NCBI GenBank assembly: GCA_943329665.2
Contig: CALQEU020000004.1
Coordinates: 62,001-126,000 of the forward strand
DNA: 64,000 nucleotides
From: JAJTFW01 sp903922455
Lineage (GTDB): Bacteria; Bacteroidota; Bacteroidia; AKYH767-A; OLB10
Direction: 5' to 3'
The position numbers were made by a program, and so were the translations under genes. The notes under the pieces are model-generated. The model ran no database searches and was not told the DNA's origin. It was given only the letters and a program-made list of their open reading frames with translations. Shown in pieces: positions 8,147-17,425 of the stretch (position 1 is its first letter; every line of letters starts with the position of its first letter).

Positions 8147-9012
8147 TCCCAGAATCTGAATTGATTTTAAATCACGATGGAAGTGTCTATCATTTGAACT
8201 TGCATCCCTATGAAATAGCGCCTATTATCATCAATGTTGGCGATCCAGATCGAGTTCCAATGGTGAGCAATTATTTTGATAAAGTTGATGTAAAAAAACA
8301 GAAAAGAGAATTCGTAACGCATACAGGAGTATATAGAGGAAAAGCTATGTCGGTGATTTCCACTGGGATAGGTACTGATAACATCGACATCGTATATAAT
8401 GAGTTAGATGCCTTGGTAAACATCGACCTTAAAACTCGGACCATTAAGGAAAAGTTAACCGCTCTAAACTTAGTTCGTATAGGCACTTCAGGAGCTTTGC
8501 AAAAAGAAATTGAGGTAGATCATTTTGTTTGTTCCCGTTTTGGGTTGGGGTTAGATGGGTTATTAAACTTCTATAAATTGGTGAATACCCAGGAAGAAGA
8601 GGAAATTATAAATGCCTTTAGAAAGCATTATCCGAACCATAGCATTCTTCCTCAATCTTATATCTCTAAATCGTCCGATTCCCTTTTTGATCTCCTTTCA
8701 CCCGATATGTACACGGGAATTACGGCTTCCTGTTCGGGGTTTTATGGTCCACAGATGCGCCAACTTCGTTTGGAACCTTCCAGAATGGATATGGTTGAGC
8801 GTTTAAATTCCTTCCGTTTTGGAGAACATCGTATCACCAATTTTGAAATGGAAACCGGCGCGATGTGCGGTTTGGCGTCATTATTAGGTCACCAATGTTG
8901 CGCCGTTAATGTAATTGTTGCCAACCGCATTTCGCAAAAATATGCCAATGACGCCGAAGGTTCTATGCATCGTTTGATCCAAACCACCTTGGATCGATTA
9001 TCCACCATTTGA
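8137..9012 (+). CDS. nucleoside phosphorylase, uridine phosphorylase-like
   Basis: A 291-residue member of the PNP/UDP family, which splits nucleosides with phosphate into base and ribose-1-phosphate. Visible family features are the phosphate/ribose loop NVGDPDRVP (about 31-39), STGIGTDNIDIV, the central RIGTSGALQ, and NFEMETGAMCGLA, whose Met-Glu binds ribose hydroxyls. The substrate may be uridine, but specificity cannot be decided from motifs alone. The gene is divergent from the usp pair, 53 bp away, and is followed by a hairpin at 9053-9100. Confidence 0.85.
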   Translation: MSQIPESELILNHDGSVYHLNLHPYEIAPIIINVGDPDRVPMVSNYFDKVDVKKQKREFVTHTGVYRGKAMSVISTGIGTDNIDIVYNELDALVNIDLKTRTIKEKLTALNLVRIGTSGALQKEIEVDHFVCSRFGLGLDGLLNFYKLVNTQEEEEIINAFRKHYPNHSILPQSYISKSSDSLFDLLSPDMYTGITASCSGFYGPQMRQLRLEPSRMDMVERLNSFRFGEHRITNFEMETGAMCGLASLLGHQCCAVNVIVANRISQKYANDAEGSMHRLIQTTLDRLSTI

Positions 9013-9052
9013 TAGTACGGATTGTTGCCACTGGGTTTTAATCCATAGCTGC

Positions 9053-9100
9053 ATTAATATTCTCAGCCTATGGTTTCAACCCTAGGCTGAGAATATTAAT
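9053..9100. repeat. 18-bp stem hairpin of the AACCCTAGGCT family
   Basis: The arms ATTAATATTCTCAGCCTA and its perfect complement enclose a 12-base loop. The inner part (CCTATGGTTTCAACCCTAGG) is a decayed copy of the palindrome seen intact at 22701-22722. It sits just after the nucleoside phosphorylase gene and is followed by a T-rich run, so it may work as its terminator. Confidence 0.65.
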
Positions 9101-9198
9101 GATGTGATTTTTTATGTAAGAATTACGGTTTTTTCGCAAATTATAAATTCCAGTTGGTAGCATATTTGTTTCACCAACTACAGTTTAACAATTTTATC

Positions 9199-11868
9199 AT
9201 GCATAATTTATTTGAACAGCTCAGAAAATCAGGATTGATCTTTCTGATGTTAATGGCACTCTTTTATGAAAGTGATGCTATCAACTATTATTCGCGTCAA
9301 AGTGGTTTGTGGAGTGTGAACTCCTCATGGTCTACTGTTGGCCATGGTAGTTTTATTAATACAGGAACGTATCCTGCAAAAGGAGACGTTGTCTTTATTG
9401 GTGATGGTCACAACATTTCGATGAATGTGAATTCCATTACTGCTAGCATAACAGTTGGACAAGGAACTTCAGGCTCACTCTTATATTCCAACTACCTTAC
9501 TTTCTTAATGGTAGTTGCAGGAAATTTAACAGTAAATTCTGGAGCTACTTTTGGATATGCTTCCAATTCTACAAGAATGCATAGTTTGTTCATCAGTGGA
9601 AGCATAATTAATAATGGAAACTTTGATGTTTATGTTGACGCCAACGATTATGTAAACATTACTTTTAATTCAGCCATCAATACTTCTATTTCAGGTGCTG
9701 GAACCTGGGATTTGAATAAAGTGAGTTTAGTAAAATCAACATTGACAAGTTACTATTTAGATGTAACCGTTAATTCTTTTGAAGTAGCCATACGGGAATT
9801 AGTGTTAACCTTTGGTACCTTCATCCATAACAATAGTGGAACTTATTTAGTAAATCCAACTATTGGAAATTTTACAGTTCCGCAAAATGCAATTATTAAA
9901 GTGCAAGATGGAATTTTACATTTAGCTCCAAACACTGATTTTGTATATTTAGAAGGAGAATTAAGAATTTCTAATGGAACTATTCGAATTGGTCGAGCTC
10001 AAGGATTTCAAGGAATAAGATACAAATCGAATCCTACAAAAGTTCCTGTGATTGACATTACTGGAGGCATTTTGCAAGTGTACGGTGGTATAACCTTTCG
10101 CTCGGGTTATGCTGCCGATCCACTGCGCTATAATCAATCGGGAGGAAGTTTATTGCTAAATTATGGTTGGCCTGGTTCCAACCTTGAATTATTTAAAATA
10201 AATAATTCAGCATCCTCTCGATTTACCATGAGTGGTGGAACAATAACATTACAAAAGCCCAATAGTACGGCCGGTGTGCGAAGTGACTTTGATTTGTGTG
10301 GTTCTTTAGGGATCATTAGTTTTACAGATGGCACAGTGGAATTCGGTAGTAATTCTACAGTCAGTGGATCCACTTTTAATTTTACTCCTTATGCGGGTGT
10401 AGTTCAACCCAATTTAAAAGTGACGGGTTCTCCAGCGGCAGCAGTTACTTTAAAAACAAGCAATGGATCTACTTCTGATTTCACATTACACAGTTTATAT
10501 ATTGATGTAAATAAAACTTTTGATATTCAATCCATCACAGGAGCTGCGGGTGATACAAAGAACATGACCCTTGAAAGTAATTATAATGGAATAAATACAT
10601 TGTACAATGATGGAAGTTTTGTTCCAAGAAGTGGAACGGTTACTTTTCAAGGTGCGGAAGGACTTTGGATTAGCGGATCTACCATCACCACCTTCTATAA
10701 TGTAAATATTGATAATAGTTTTGGTGTTGCATTAGCCACAGATATTAATATCAGTAATCAACTTTTACTTCTAAATGGAGTTCTATATTCTACACCAGGA
10801 GCACATGTAATTGCAATGGCTGGTGCTACTTCTAATTTAGGTTCAACTATTTCTTTTGTAGATGGACCATTTGAGCAAATAGTTGCCTCTTCGTCAGCTC
10901 AAACGCTCAATTTGCCCATCGGAAAAAATGGTTCATTCCGTCCTATCATTTTAGCAGTACAACATACAAGTGCAGCTTCTGTAAGTTATACTTCAGAGGT
11001 ATGGAATTCATCGGCCCGTGCTATGAGTTTTGCCTTACCAACCTCTTTGACTCATGTATCGGATATACGCTATTTTAATTTATCAAGATCCGCAGTGGCG
11101 AACTTAAGTAATGCTCGTATTACTTTAACCTATGGTGCCGATGATATAGTAACCGATCCTAATAATTTGAGAGTAGCCAGAGATAATGGATCCTCTTCAT
11201 GGCTCGATTTAGGAGGTGTTGGAACATCTGCTGGAACAGGTAGTATCACTTCCAATAATTTTGTTGGATTTAACACTTACTTTACACTAGCCAATGCTTC
11301 TGGAGGTATTAATCCACTGCCAGTTGAATACATTTCATTTAATGCAACAACGAATAACAACAAAGTTGATGTTACTTGGAGCACCGCTTCAGAGGACAAT
11401 TCTGATTATTTTATGGTTGAAAAAAGCATTAATGGATCAACATTTAGTCCGATTGGAAAAGTAAATGCAGCCGGATTCTCCAATGCAATGCTATCTTATT
11501 TGTTTGTGGATGCAAAGCCTGCACAAGGAAACAATTATTATCGCTTGAAGCAAGTGGATCGCAACGGAACATTTGAATATTCGGCTGTGCGCGTGGTGAA
11601 TTTCAAAAAATCGGCTATGAATGTATATCCAAATCCTGTAACGGCTCGAATAATTTCTATTTCGATCGATAATATAGGAGATGAAAATTTAGAAGCTCGA
11701 CTCATGGATCTAAATGGGAAAATTGTTTCTTCCATGAGTATGCCATTTTCCAACTCTTCCGATGCACAATTTACCATCGCTGCTTCAATATGTCCAGGAG
11801 TTTATTTGTTTGAATTGACGAATAGCACTGGATATAAATGGTATGAACGAATTGTAATAGCACAATAG
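9199..11868 (+). CDS. secreted beta-rich protein with T9SS type A sorting domain
   Basis: An 889-residue exported protein. The ATG at 9199 gives a signal peptide (hydrophobic GLIFLMLMALF core), whereas the upstream ATG at 9154 would add an unlikely leader. The body is rich in Ser, Thr, Asn and Gly with repeated short beta strands (GTITLQ, GNLTVNSG) typical of beta-helix or adhesin-like surface proteins. Residues about 720-810 (VEYISFNA... VDVTWSTASEDNSDYF) look like a fibronectin-like domain common before the sorting signal. The last 80 residues contain MNVYPNP and end GVYLFELTNSTG...KWYERIVIAQ, the type IX secretion type A sorting domain. Ligand and activity are unknown. Confidence 0.85.
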   Translation: MHNLFEQLRKSGLIFLMLMALFYESDAINYYSRQSGLWSVNSSWSTVGHGSFINTGTYPAKGDVVFIGDGHNISMNVNSITASITVGQGTSGSLLYSNYLTFLMVVAGNLTVNSGATFGYASNSTRMHSLFISGSIINNGNFDVYVDANDYVNITFNSAINTSISGAGTWDLNKVSLVKSTLTSYYLDVTVNSFEVAIRELVLTFGTFIHNNSGTYLVNPTIGNFTVPQNAIIKVQDGILHLAPNTDFVYLEGELRISNGTIRIGRAQGFQGIRYKSNPTKVPVIDITGGILQVYGGITFRSGYAADPLRYNQSGGSLLLNYGWPGSNLELFKINNSASSRFTMSGGTITLQKPNSTAGVRSDFDLCGSLGIISFTDGTVEFGSNSTVSGSTFNFTPYAGVVQPNLKVTGSPAAAVTLKTSNGSTSDFTLHSLYIDVNKTFDIQSITGAAGDTKNMTLESNYNGINTLYNDGSFVPRSGTVTFQGAEGLWISGSTITTFYNVNIDNSFGVALATDINISNQLLLLNGVLYSTPGAHVIAMAGATSNLGSTISFVDGPFEQIVASSSAQTLNLPIGKNGSFRPIILAVQHTSAASVSYTSEVWNSSARAMSFALPTSLTHVSDIRYFNLSRSAVANLSNARITLTYGADDIVTDPNNLRVARDNGSSSWLDLGGVGTSAGTGSITSNNFVGFNTYFTLANASGGINPLPVEYISFNATTNNNKVDVTWSTASEDNSDYFMVEKSINGSTFSPIGKVNAAGFSNAMLSYLFVDAKPAQGNNYYRLKQVDRNGTFEYSAVRVVNFKKSAMNVYPNPVTARIISISIDNIGDENLEARLMDLNGKIVSSMSMPFSNSSDAQFTIAASICPGVYLFELTNSTGYKWYERIVIAQ

Positions 11869-11904
11869 AATTTTTTTCATACATTCGGGATTCAAATTGA
11901 AAGT

Positions 11905-12333
11905 ATGGTAGAAATTGTTAAGTTTAAAACAGACGATAAAGAAAAAGCCTCCATCGTTTTTGATATTCGACAACGTGTTTTTGTAGACGAACAAAAAGTG
12001 AGTCTCGAAGAAGAATATGATGAGTATGAGGATCAAAGTATGCATTATATGCTGTTGGTGGAAAAGCAGCCGGCGGGAACAGCCCGCTGGCGCTTTACCA
12101 AGGATGGTATCAAGCTTGAACGATTTGCGATTCTTACCAATTTTCGAAGCAATGGCGCAGGATCTGCATTGGTAAAAGCCGTTTTAGCCGATGTGATTCC
12201 CTATCAAAAAATGATTTATTTGAATGCGCAAGTTCCCGCGATGAATCTCTATAGAAGAGCTGGATTTGTGGAAGAAGGTGAATTATTCTACGAAGCAAAT
12301 ATTCCACATTATAAAATGACTTATAAAGGGTAG
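11905..12333 (+). CDS. GNAT family N-acetyltransferase (ElaA-like)
   Basis: A 142-residue acetyl-CoA dependent acyltransferase. It begins with FDIRQRVFVDEQKV, typical of the ElaA branch of the GNAT superfamily, followed by GTARWRF, KLERFAIL (beta-4), and the acetyl-CoA loop NFRSNGAGSALV in the position of the usual RGxGxG/A, then YRRAGF. The substrate is unknown. It starts 36 bp after the T9SS gene and precedes the MATE exporter gene by 91 bp. Confidence 0.85.
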   Translation: MVEIVKFKTDDKEKASIVFDIRQRVFVDEQKVSLEEEYDEYEDQSMHYMLLVEKQPAGTARWRFTKDGIKLERFAILTNFRSNGAGSALVKAVLADVIPYQKMIYLNAQVPAMNLYRRAGFVEEGELFYEANIPHYKMTYKG

Positions 12334-12424
12334 CACCTCCTTTTTGATATTGTATAATTATTGATAAGATTTTATCATATTCAATTTTAATAATATCATT
12401 TTTCGGACTTTTGTGTGATAACCT

Positions 12425-13765
12425 ATGAAAGTTCAATCCTCTTATTCTGACATCTGGAGAATATCATGGCCTATTATTTTAAGTAGTTTGGCCAGTACTG
12501 TGATCAATTTTACCGATGTCGCGTTTGTATCCCGACTTGGTGAAAAGGAATTAGCCGCTTCTGCATTAGGAGGTGTTTTTTATTTTTTGTTGATCATGAT
12601 TGCAGTGGCTATTGGTATTGGTTCACAAATTTTAATGGCTCGAAAAGCAGGGGAGGGACAACATGCATTGATTGGAAATATTTTTGATCATAGCTTGTTG
12701 ATTCTGCTAGGATTTTCTTTTTTGATGGTCACTTTCGTCTATCAAATGATTCCCGCTGTTATGTCTCTGCTGGTAAAAGATAAAGAAGTTGTTGGCTTTG
12801 TGATTGATTATCTCAATGGGAGAACATGGGGTCTTCCTTTTATGACTGTTTTTGTTGCCATGAGAGCGTTTTATACCAGCATCACTTTAACACGAATCAT
12901 TACCTATACCACCGTTTTAATGATGTTACTGAATGTTTTGTTCAATTACATCTTTGTTTTTGGTGGATTTGGTTGCACGGCATTGGGTATTTATGGTTCG
13001 GGTATTGCATCCGCTTTTGCAGAATCTGCCGCCGCTGTTTATGCTCTTGTTTATGCGTTATCAAGATCGATGTTTAAGGAATTCCAATTGTTTAAATTCA
13101 AAAACATAAGTCGAAAAGCATTTGGTCAAATCATGACATTATCAACCCCCATTATTGTTCAGCATGCTTTTTCAATGGGTTCTTGGTTCATCTTCTTTTT
13201 GATGATTGAAAAATTGGGTTCAAGAGAATTGGCAATATCAAATATTCTTCGTGGCGTTTACATGTTTTTGATGACTCCTGTTTGGGGATTTTCGGAATGT
13301 TGTAATAGTATGGTTTCAAATTTACTGGGGCAAGGAAAAAGATCGGATGTATTGCCGTTGTCAAAAAAGATCATGAAATTCTCCCTTGCTATCACAAGTG
13401 TCCTTGTGTTACTATGTATACTTTTTCAACATGTATTGTTTGACTTAGTCTCTTCGGATCCGCTGCTAAATGCAGAGGCAAAAGTAAGTTTTTATGTGAT
13501 CTGCTTAGCAACGCTTGTATTTAGTTTGACGATGATTGTTATTGCTGGAATTTCAGGTACTGGAGCAACTGCTGCAGCTATGAAAATTGAAATTATTAGC
13601 TTACTGATTTATTTGTCTTATGTATTTACCTTCACTCATCTTTATCCTTCAACACTGGAAATCGTATGGTTGGCCGAGGTTTTCTATTGGATTTCTCTTG
13701 GATTGATTGGATACGCTTATCTTCGCTCTGGAAAATGGATAGAAAAATCAAAAGTATACATCTAA
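12425..13765 (+). CDS. MATE family efflux transporter
   Basis: A 446-residue inner-membrane protein with about twelve hydrophobic helices in two related halves, as in multidrug and toxic compound extrusion transporters that use an H+ or Na+ gradient. The N-terminal IWRISWPIILSSLASTVINFTD and RLGEKELAASALGG are the typical first two helices, and the second half restarts at LSTPIIVQHAFSMGSWFIF. The substrate cannot be inferred. The 3' end overlaps the start of the small lipoprotein gene by 31 bp. Confidence 0.9.
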   Translation: MKVQSSYSDIWRISWPIILSSLASTVINFTDVAFVSRLGEKELAASALGGVFYFLLIMIAVAIGIGSQILMARKAGEGQHALIGNIFDHSLLILLGFSFLMVTFVYQMIPAVMSLLVKDKEVVGFVIDYLNGRTWGLPFMTVFVAMRAFYTSITLTRIITYTTVLMMLLNVLFNYIFVFGGFGCTALGIYGSGIASAFAESAAAVYALVYALSRSMFKEFQLFKFKNISRKAFGQIMTLSTPIIVQHAFSMGSWFIFFLMIEKLGSRELAISNILRGVYMFLMTPVWGFSECCNSMVSNLLGQGKRSDVLPLSKKIMKFSLAITSVLVLLCILFQHVLFDLVSSDPLLNAEAKVSFYVICLATLVFSLTMIVIAGISGTGATAAAMKIEIISLLIYLSYVFTFTHLYPSTLEIVWLAEVFYWISLGLIGYAYLRSGKWIEKSKVYI

Positions 13766-14088
13766 TTTCTTTTTGCCTGATGTTCCTTTGGGTTGCTTCT
13801 TGCAAGACGAAGAAGGAATCCATCATTCAGGACGAAGTAGAGCCTGTGATAGAAGTACCGGTAGGTTATGAAGCTATGATCGTGAAGGATTATCATGAGT
13901 TAGAAGCTTGCGGGTTTTTATTGATGAATGCAGACTCTATTTACTTTGAACCCATCTTACTAGATCCTGCTTACTTTCAAAATAATTTAAAAGTATTTGT
14001 GAAGTATCAAGACTCAAAAAATCAAATGAGTATTTGCATGAAAGGACGAAAGATTGATTTGTTGGATATTAAAGTTCAAGGAAGATGA
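13735..14088 (+). CDS. small lipoprotein of unknown function
   Basis: A 117-residue protein starting at ATG 13735 inside the end of the MATE gene in another frame. Its N-terminus has a basic start, a hydrophobic stretch and the lipobox VASC followed by KTKK, so it is a likely membrane-anchored lipoprotein. The rest (YEAMIVKDYHELEACGFLL... FVKYQDSKNQMSICMKGRKI) resembles no catalytic family I know. Overlaps on both sides (31 bp with MATE, 4 bp ATGA with fmt) argue for translational coupling in one operon. Confidence 0.75.
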   Translation: MDRKIKSIHLISFCLMFLWVASCKTKKESIIQDEVEPVIEVPVGYEAMIVKDYHELEACGFLLMNADSIYFEPILLDPAYFQNNLKVFVKYQDSKNQMSICMKGRKIDLLDIKVQGR

Positions 14089-15038
14089 AAATAATTTTTT
14101 TGGGGACGCCTGAGTTTGCAGTGGATTCATTAAGAATTTTAGTGGAGAATGGATATGATGTGGTGGGCGTGATTACAGCTCCAGACAAACCTGCAGGACG
14201 TGGACAAAAAATAGTCATTTCAGCAGTGAAAGAATATGCGTTGCAAAATGAATTAAATGTGTTGCAGCCCCTCAAAATGAATGACCCTCCATTTTTAGAG
14301 GAAGTAAAAAAGTTGAACGCCGATTTGCAAATAGTGGTGGCTTTTAGAATGATGCCCGAAGCGCTATGGAGCATGCCCCCTTTAGGAACTTTTAACTTGC
14401 ATGGATCGTTGTTGCCTCAATACCGTGGCGCAGCACCCATAAATAGAGCTATTATGAATGGAGAAAAAAAAACGGGACTTACCACTTTTTTCCTCAAACA
14501 GGAAATAGATACAGGAAATATTATTTTTCGTAAAGAAATTCCGATAGGAGAAAACGAGAACGCCGGTGAATTACACGATCGAATGAAAGTTGTGGGCGCA
14601 GATTTAGTCTTGCAAACAGTTAAGGCTATCGAAACTGGATGTGTAGTGGAACAAAGTCAACAAAGCTTTTTAGATGCTGGAGAAAAAATAATTGATGCAC
14701 CTAAAATATTTAAGGAAGATGGCAAACTCGATTTTAGCAAATCCATTCACGAATTGCACAATAAAATTCGTGGGTTAAGTCCATTTCCCGGAGCTTATTT
14801 TGAGTTGAAGATGCCCAATGAACAAGTTATCTTCATAAAGATTCTAAATGCCATTCCGGAACCTGGTGGCACCGTTTTGACGCACGAGCTCGTAACCGAC
14901 GGCAAGAAATTTTTAAAGATTAGCGCTGCTGATGGTTTTATCAATGTTTTGGAAATTCAGATCCCCGGAAAAAAAAGGATGAAGCCTCAAGAACTGTTGA
15001 GTGGATTTTCATTTCCAAATGAAGCTGTCATTCTTTGA
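14085..15038 (+). CDS. fmt: methionyl-tRNA formyltransferase
   Basis: Transfers a formyl group from 10-formyl-tetrahydrofolate to initiator Met-tRNA. The 317 residues match the family length. The catalytic domain shows IIFLGTPEFAVDSL at the start, APDKPAGRG (the flexible loop), FNLHGSLLPQYRGAAPINRA with the catalytic Asn-His-Asp type residues, GLTTFFLKQEIDTGNI, and IRGLSPFPGAY near the start of the C-terminal OB domain. The start overlaps the lipoprotein stop by 4 bp. A hairpin with T-run follows at 15041-15069. Confidence 0.97.
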   Translation: MKIIFLGTPEFAVDSLRILVENGYDVVGVITAPDKPAGRGQKIVISAVKEYALQNELNVLQPLKMNDPPFLEEVKKLNADLQIVVAFRMMPEALWSMPPLGTFNLHGSLLPQYRGAAPINRAIMNGEKKTGLTTFFLKQEIDTGNIIFRKEIPIGENENAGELHDRMKVVGADLVLQTVKAIETGCVVEQSQQSFLDAGEKIIDAPKIFKEDGKLDFSKSIHELHNKIRGLSPFPGAYFELKMPNEQVIFIKILNAIPEPGGTVLTHELVTDGKKFLKISAADGFINVLEIQIPGKKRMKPQELLSGFSFPNEAVIL

Positions 15039-15040
15039 TG

Positions 15041-15069
15041 TTAACGATGACTCGTTAATATTTTTTTAG
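15041..15069 (+). terminator. rho-independent terminator after fmt
   Basis: The stem TTAACGA / TCGTTAA with loop TGAC is followed by TATTTTTTT, 3 bp after the fmt stop codon. Confidence 0.65.
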
Positions 15070-15111
15070 CATTCACCAAATTCCCGATCGTATTATTGCG
15101 AATTTTGCAGA

Positions 15112-15804
15112 GTGAAGCGATTGGTAGTATTTACAGGTGCAGGGATCTCCGCAGAAAGCGGAATTAAAACATTTAGGGAAAGTGGTGGTCTTTGGGAAAA
15201 TTATGCCGTAGAAGACATCGCTACCCCGCAAGCTTGGTATAAGAATCCAGAATTGGTACTTGATTTTTATAACCAACGCAGGAAACAGGTCATTTCGGCG
15301 CAACCCAATGCTGCACATCTCGCCTTGGTGGAATTGGAAAAGGGATTTGAGGTAATAGTCATCACCCAAAATATTGATGATTTACACGAGCGTGCTGGAT
15401 CTTCTCGTGTGGTTCATCTACACGGTGAAATCATGAAATCGAGAAGTTCATTAAATCCGTCCTTGATTTATCCAATGAATACCGATAGCATTCAACTTGG
15501 CGATAAGTGTGAACGAGGAAGTCAACTACGTCCACACATTGTTTGGTTTGGTGAAAGTGTACCTAAAATGGACGAGGCCATCATGATCACAGCGAAAGCC
15601 GATATCTTCCTCGTCATTGGAACTTCCTTAGCGGTGTATCCAGCAGCAAGTTTACTTGAATTCACCCCTGAACATACCATGACTATTTTGATTGATCCTA
15701 ATGCGAACGCTCACGAATTACCAAAACATTTTACTGTGGTTTCTGAAAATGCGACTATTGGTGTTCCTCAACTTGTAAAAAAATTATTGAATGCATATGT
15801 TTAG
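15112..15804 (+). CDS. cobB: NAD-dependent protein deacylase (sirtuin, CobB-type) without zinc cysteines
   Basis: A 230-residue sirtuin that removes acyl groups from lysine using NAD. Motifs are FTGAGISAESGI (NAD pyrophosphate), the acceptor-pocket FYNQRRKQ (Tyr-x2-Arg of class III desuccinylases such as CobB and SIRT5), TQNIDDLHERAG and HLHGE with the catalytic His. The zinc-ribbon position is IMKSRSSLNPS...GDKCERGSQLRPHIVWFGE: only one cysteine is present instead of four, so the small domain must fold without zinc. The start is a GTG at 15112. The end overlaps the next gene by 14 bp. Confidence 0.9.
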   Translation: MKRLVVFTGAGISAESGIKTFRESGGLWENYAVEDIATPQAWYKNPELVLDFYNQRRKQVISAQPNAAHLALVELEKGFEVIVITQNIDDLHERAGSSRVVHLHGEIMKSRSSLNPSLIYPMNTDSIQLGDKCERGSQLRPHIVWFGESVPKMDEAIMITAKADIFLVIGTSLAVYPAASLLEFTPEHTMTILIDPNANAHELPKHFTVVSENATIGVPQLVKKLLNAYV

Positions 15805-16396
15805 TAGTGAATTTATGTCAACCGATTTATGGCAATGGGGCGTTTTACCCTTCTTGATTTTTTTGGCAAGGATGAGCGATGTTACATTGGCTACTTTAAG
15901 AAATATTTTCTTGAGTAAATCCATCAAATACATCGTGCCTTTTCTTGGATTTATTGAAGTGTTGATTTGGCTATTAGCCATCTCTCAAATCATGAAAAAC
16001 TTGCATAATCCCGTTTGTTTTTTGGCCTATGCCACCGGTTATTCAATGGGAATATTTGTGGGAATCAAAATTGAAGAACGTCTCGCACTTGGATTGCAAG
16101 TTATGCGCATCATCACACAACGCAACTCTGATAAACTTATCGTAGCCCTAACCAATTTAAATTTTGGAATTACCACCATGGATGCAACAGGAGCAAAAGG
16201 TCCAGTGAAAGTAATTCTTACGGTTGTAAAGAGAAAAGATATTTTAGAAGTCCGGAAATTAATTGAACAACATAATCCAAATGCTTTTTATTCCATTGAA
16301 GATATCCGTACCGTAAGTCATGGTGTATTCCCCAGATCCACCTCTAGTCGTATTGATCACCTCCGAAATGTATTTCCGATGGGAGGGGGGAAGTGA
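15791..16396 (+). CDS. UPF0316 membrane protein with DUF2179 domain
   Basis: A 201-residue protein with three N-terminal membrane helices (about 17-95; ARMSDVTLATLRNIFLS is the family hallmark) and a cytosolic DUF2179 domain (about 105-185) with the ferredoxin-like KVILTVVKRKDILEVRKLIEQHNPNAFYSIEDI-type sequence. Members occur in many bacteria, but the function is unknown; DUF2179 resembles small-ligand sensing domains. ATG starts at 15791 and 15824 are both possible; the second avoids the overlap with the sirtuin gene. Confidence 0.85.
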   Translation: MHMFSSEFMSTDLWQWGVLPFLIFLARMSDVTLATLRNIFLSKSIKYIVPFLGFIEVLIWLLAISQIMKNLHNPVCFLAYATGYSMGIFVGIKIEERLALGLQVMRIITQRNSDKLIVALTNLNFGITTMDATGAKGPVKVILTVVKRKDILEVRKLIEQHNPNAFYSIEDIRTVSHGVFPRSTSSRIDHLRNVFPMGGGK

Positions 16397-16458
16397 TTTG
16401 ATTTTCTTAAAAAAAATTTATAGTAAATTAATTTTCTGCTTTCAAATAGAGTGTTGGG

Positions 16459-16607
16459 GCTTCTAGCTTCTAGCTGCTTGATTTTTTTTCGACTAAATCC
16501 TAGCATCAAGTAGCGAGAGATTATTAGCCGAAAATCTGCAAACCAGTATTTTAAATTTAGAATAATTATCATAAAATCATATCTAGCAGCCAGAAGCCAG
16601 CAGCCAA
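16459..16607. repeat. heptanucleotide tracts in inverted orientation
   Basis: A plus-strand tract at 16459-16478 (units GGCTTCT, AGCTTCT, AGCTGCT) and a minus-strand tract at 16582-16607 (GGCTGCT, GGCTTCT, GGCTGCT) flank about 100 bp of AT-rich sequence between convergent genes. The same 7-bp words occur at about 2416-2440 (and its duplicate) and at 53421-53450. Confidence 0.6.
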
Positions 16608-16656
16608 ATATAAATCCGAAGCAGAAAACAGGATTTAATAATGATCAATCTAAGAA

Positions 16657-17415
16657 CTAAGAGTTCAATAAAAAAGCCGTCATCAAATCATACACCTTCC
16701 GCTCCTTCAATTTCCCTTTTAAAAGTTGTTGATGGGCTCTTATAGTTAACATGTCATGGCGTTTGGCAGGACCCGTTTGAACTTCACTAGGCTTCTTTTT
16801 GGTGGCATTACGAGCTGTTTGCAAAATCAATCCTTCCAATAAGGAATAGGGGATATTTTGTGATTTTAATACATCCATGGCCATGGTATAATTTGCATTC
16901 ACAAAATTATTGGCGAAAACAGCAGCTAAGTGCAAATAAGCTCTTTTTTCACTGGATAAGAGCATGGTTTTGCCAGAAAGTTTTTTTCCGAGTTGGAGTA
17001 GGAGCTTTTCTAATTTTACATTTTTGGACTCTACGCAAATTGTAATTTCTTTCCATGCTGCCTCCTGTTTCTTGGCAAATGTTTGCACAGGATAAAACAC
17101 GCCCGTTAATGTTTTTCTGCTTTTTATTAAAGGAAGCATTCCACTGCAATGAATCAAAAAATATCCTTTACTTTCATATTCCTTAAATAATCCTTGAATG
17201 GATGTGTCGCTGGTGCAGATGAATAATAAGAAAGAATTAACATCCGCAACTGGAAGTTCAGTCACAAATCTGCTATGACACTCTTTTGAAATTTTACGTC
17301 CGGATTTACGATCGCGGCTATGAATAAAATCGATGGAATAGCCACATTCCGTCATTCTCTTAGCCAAATGCGTGGCAAGGTTTCCGGATCCAACAATACC
17401 ATATTTCAAAGTCAT
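16657..17415 (-). CDS. Rossmann-like DUF2520 protein
   Basis: A 252-residue protein with an N-terminal NAD(P)-binding motif IVGSGNLATHLAK and a C-terminal helical DUF2520 domain (FYPVQTF, AAVFANNFVNANY, GPAKRHD) related to ketopantoate and F420-dependent reductases. The exact substrate is unknown for this family. It lies 10 bp downstream of ccmF on the same strand and probably shares that transcript, but such pairing need not mean a role in cytochrome biogenesis. Confidence 0.85.
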   Translation of the reverse strand: MTLKYGIVGSGNLATHLAKRMTECGYSIDFIHSRDRKSGRKISKECHSRFVTELPVADVNSFLLFICTSDTSIQGLFKEYESKGYFLIHCSGMLPLIKSRKTLTGVFYPVQTFAKKQEAAWKEITICVESKNVKLEKLLLQLGKKLSGKTMLLSSEKRAYLHLAAVFANNFVNANYTMAMDVLKSQNIPYSLLEGLILQTARNATKKKPSEVQTGPAKRHDMLTIRAHQQLLKGKLKERKVYDLMTAFLLNS

Positions 17416-17425
17416 TTTATTAGAG

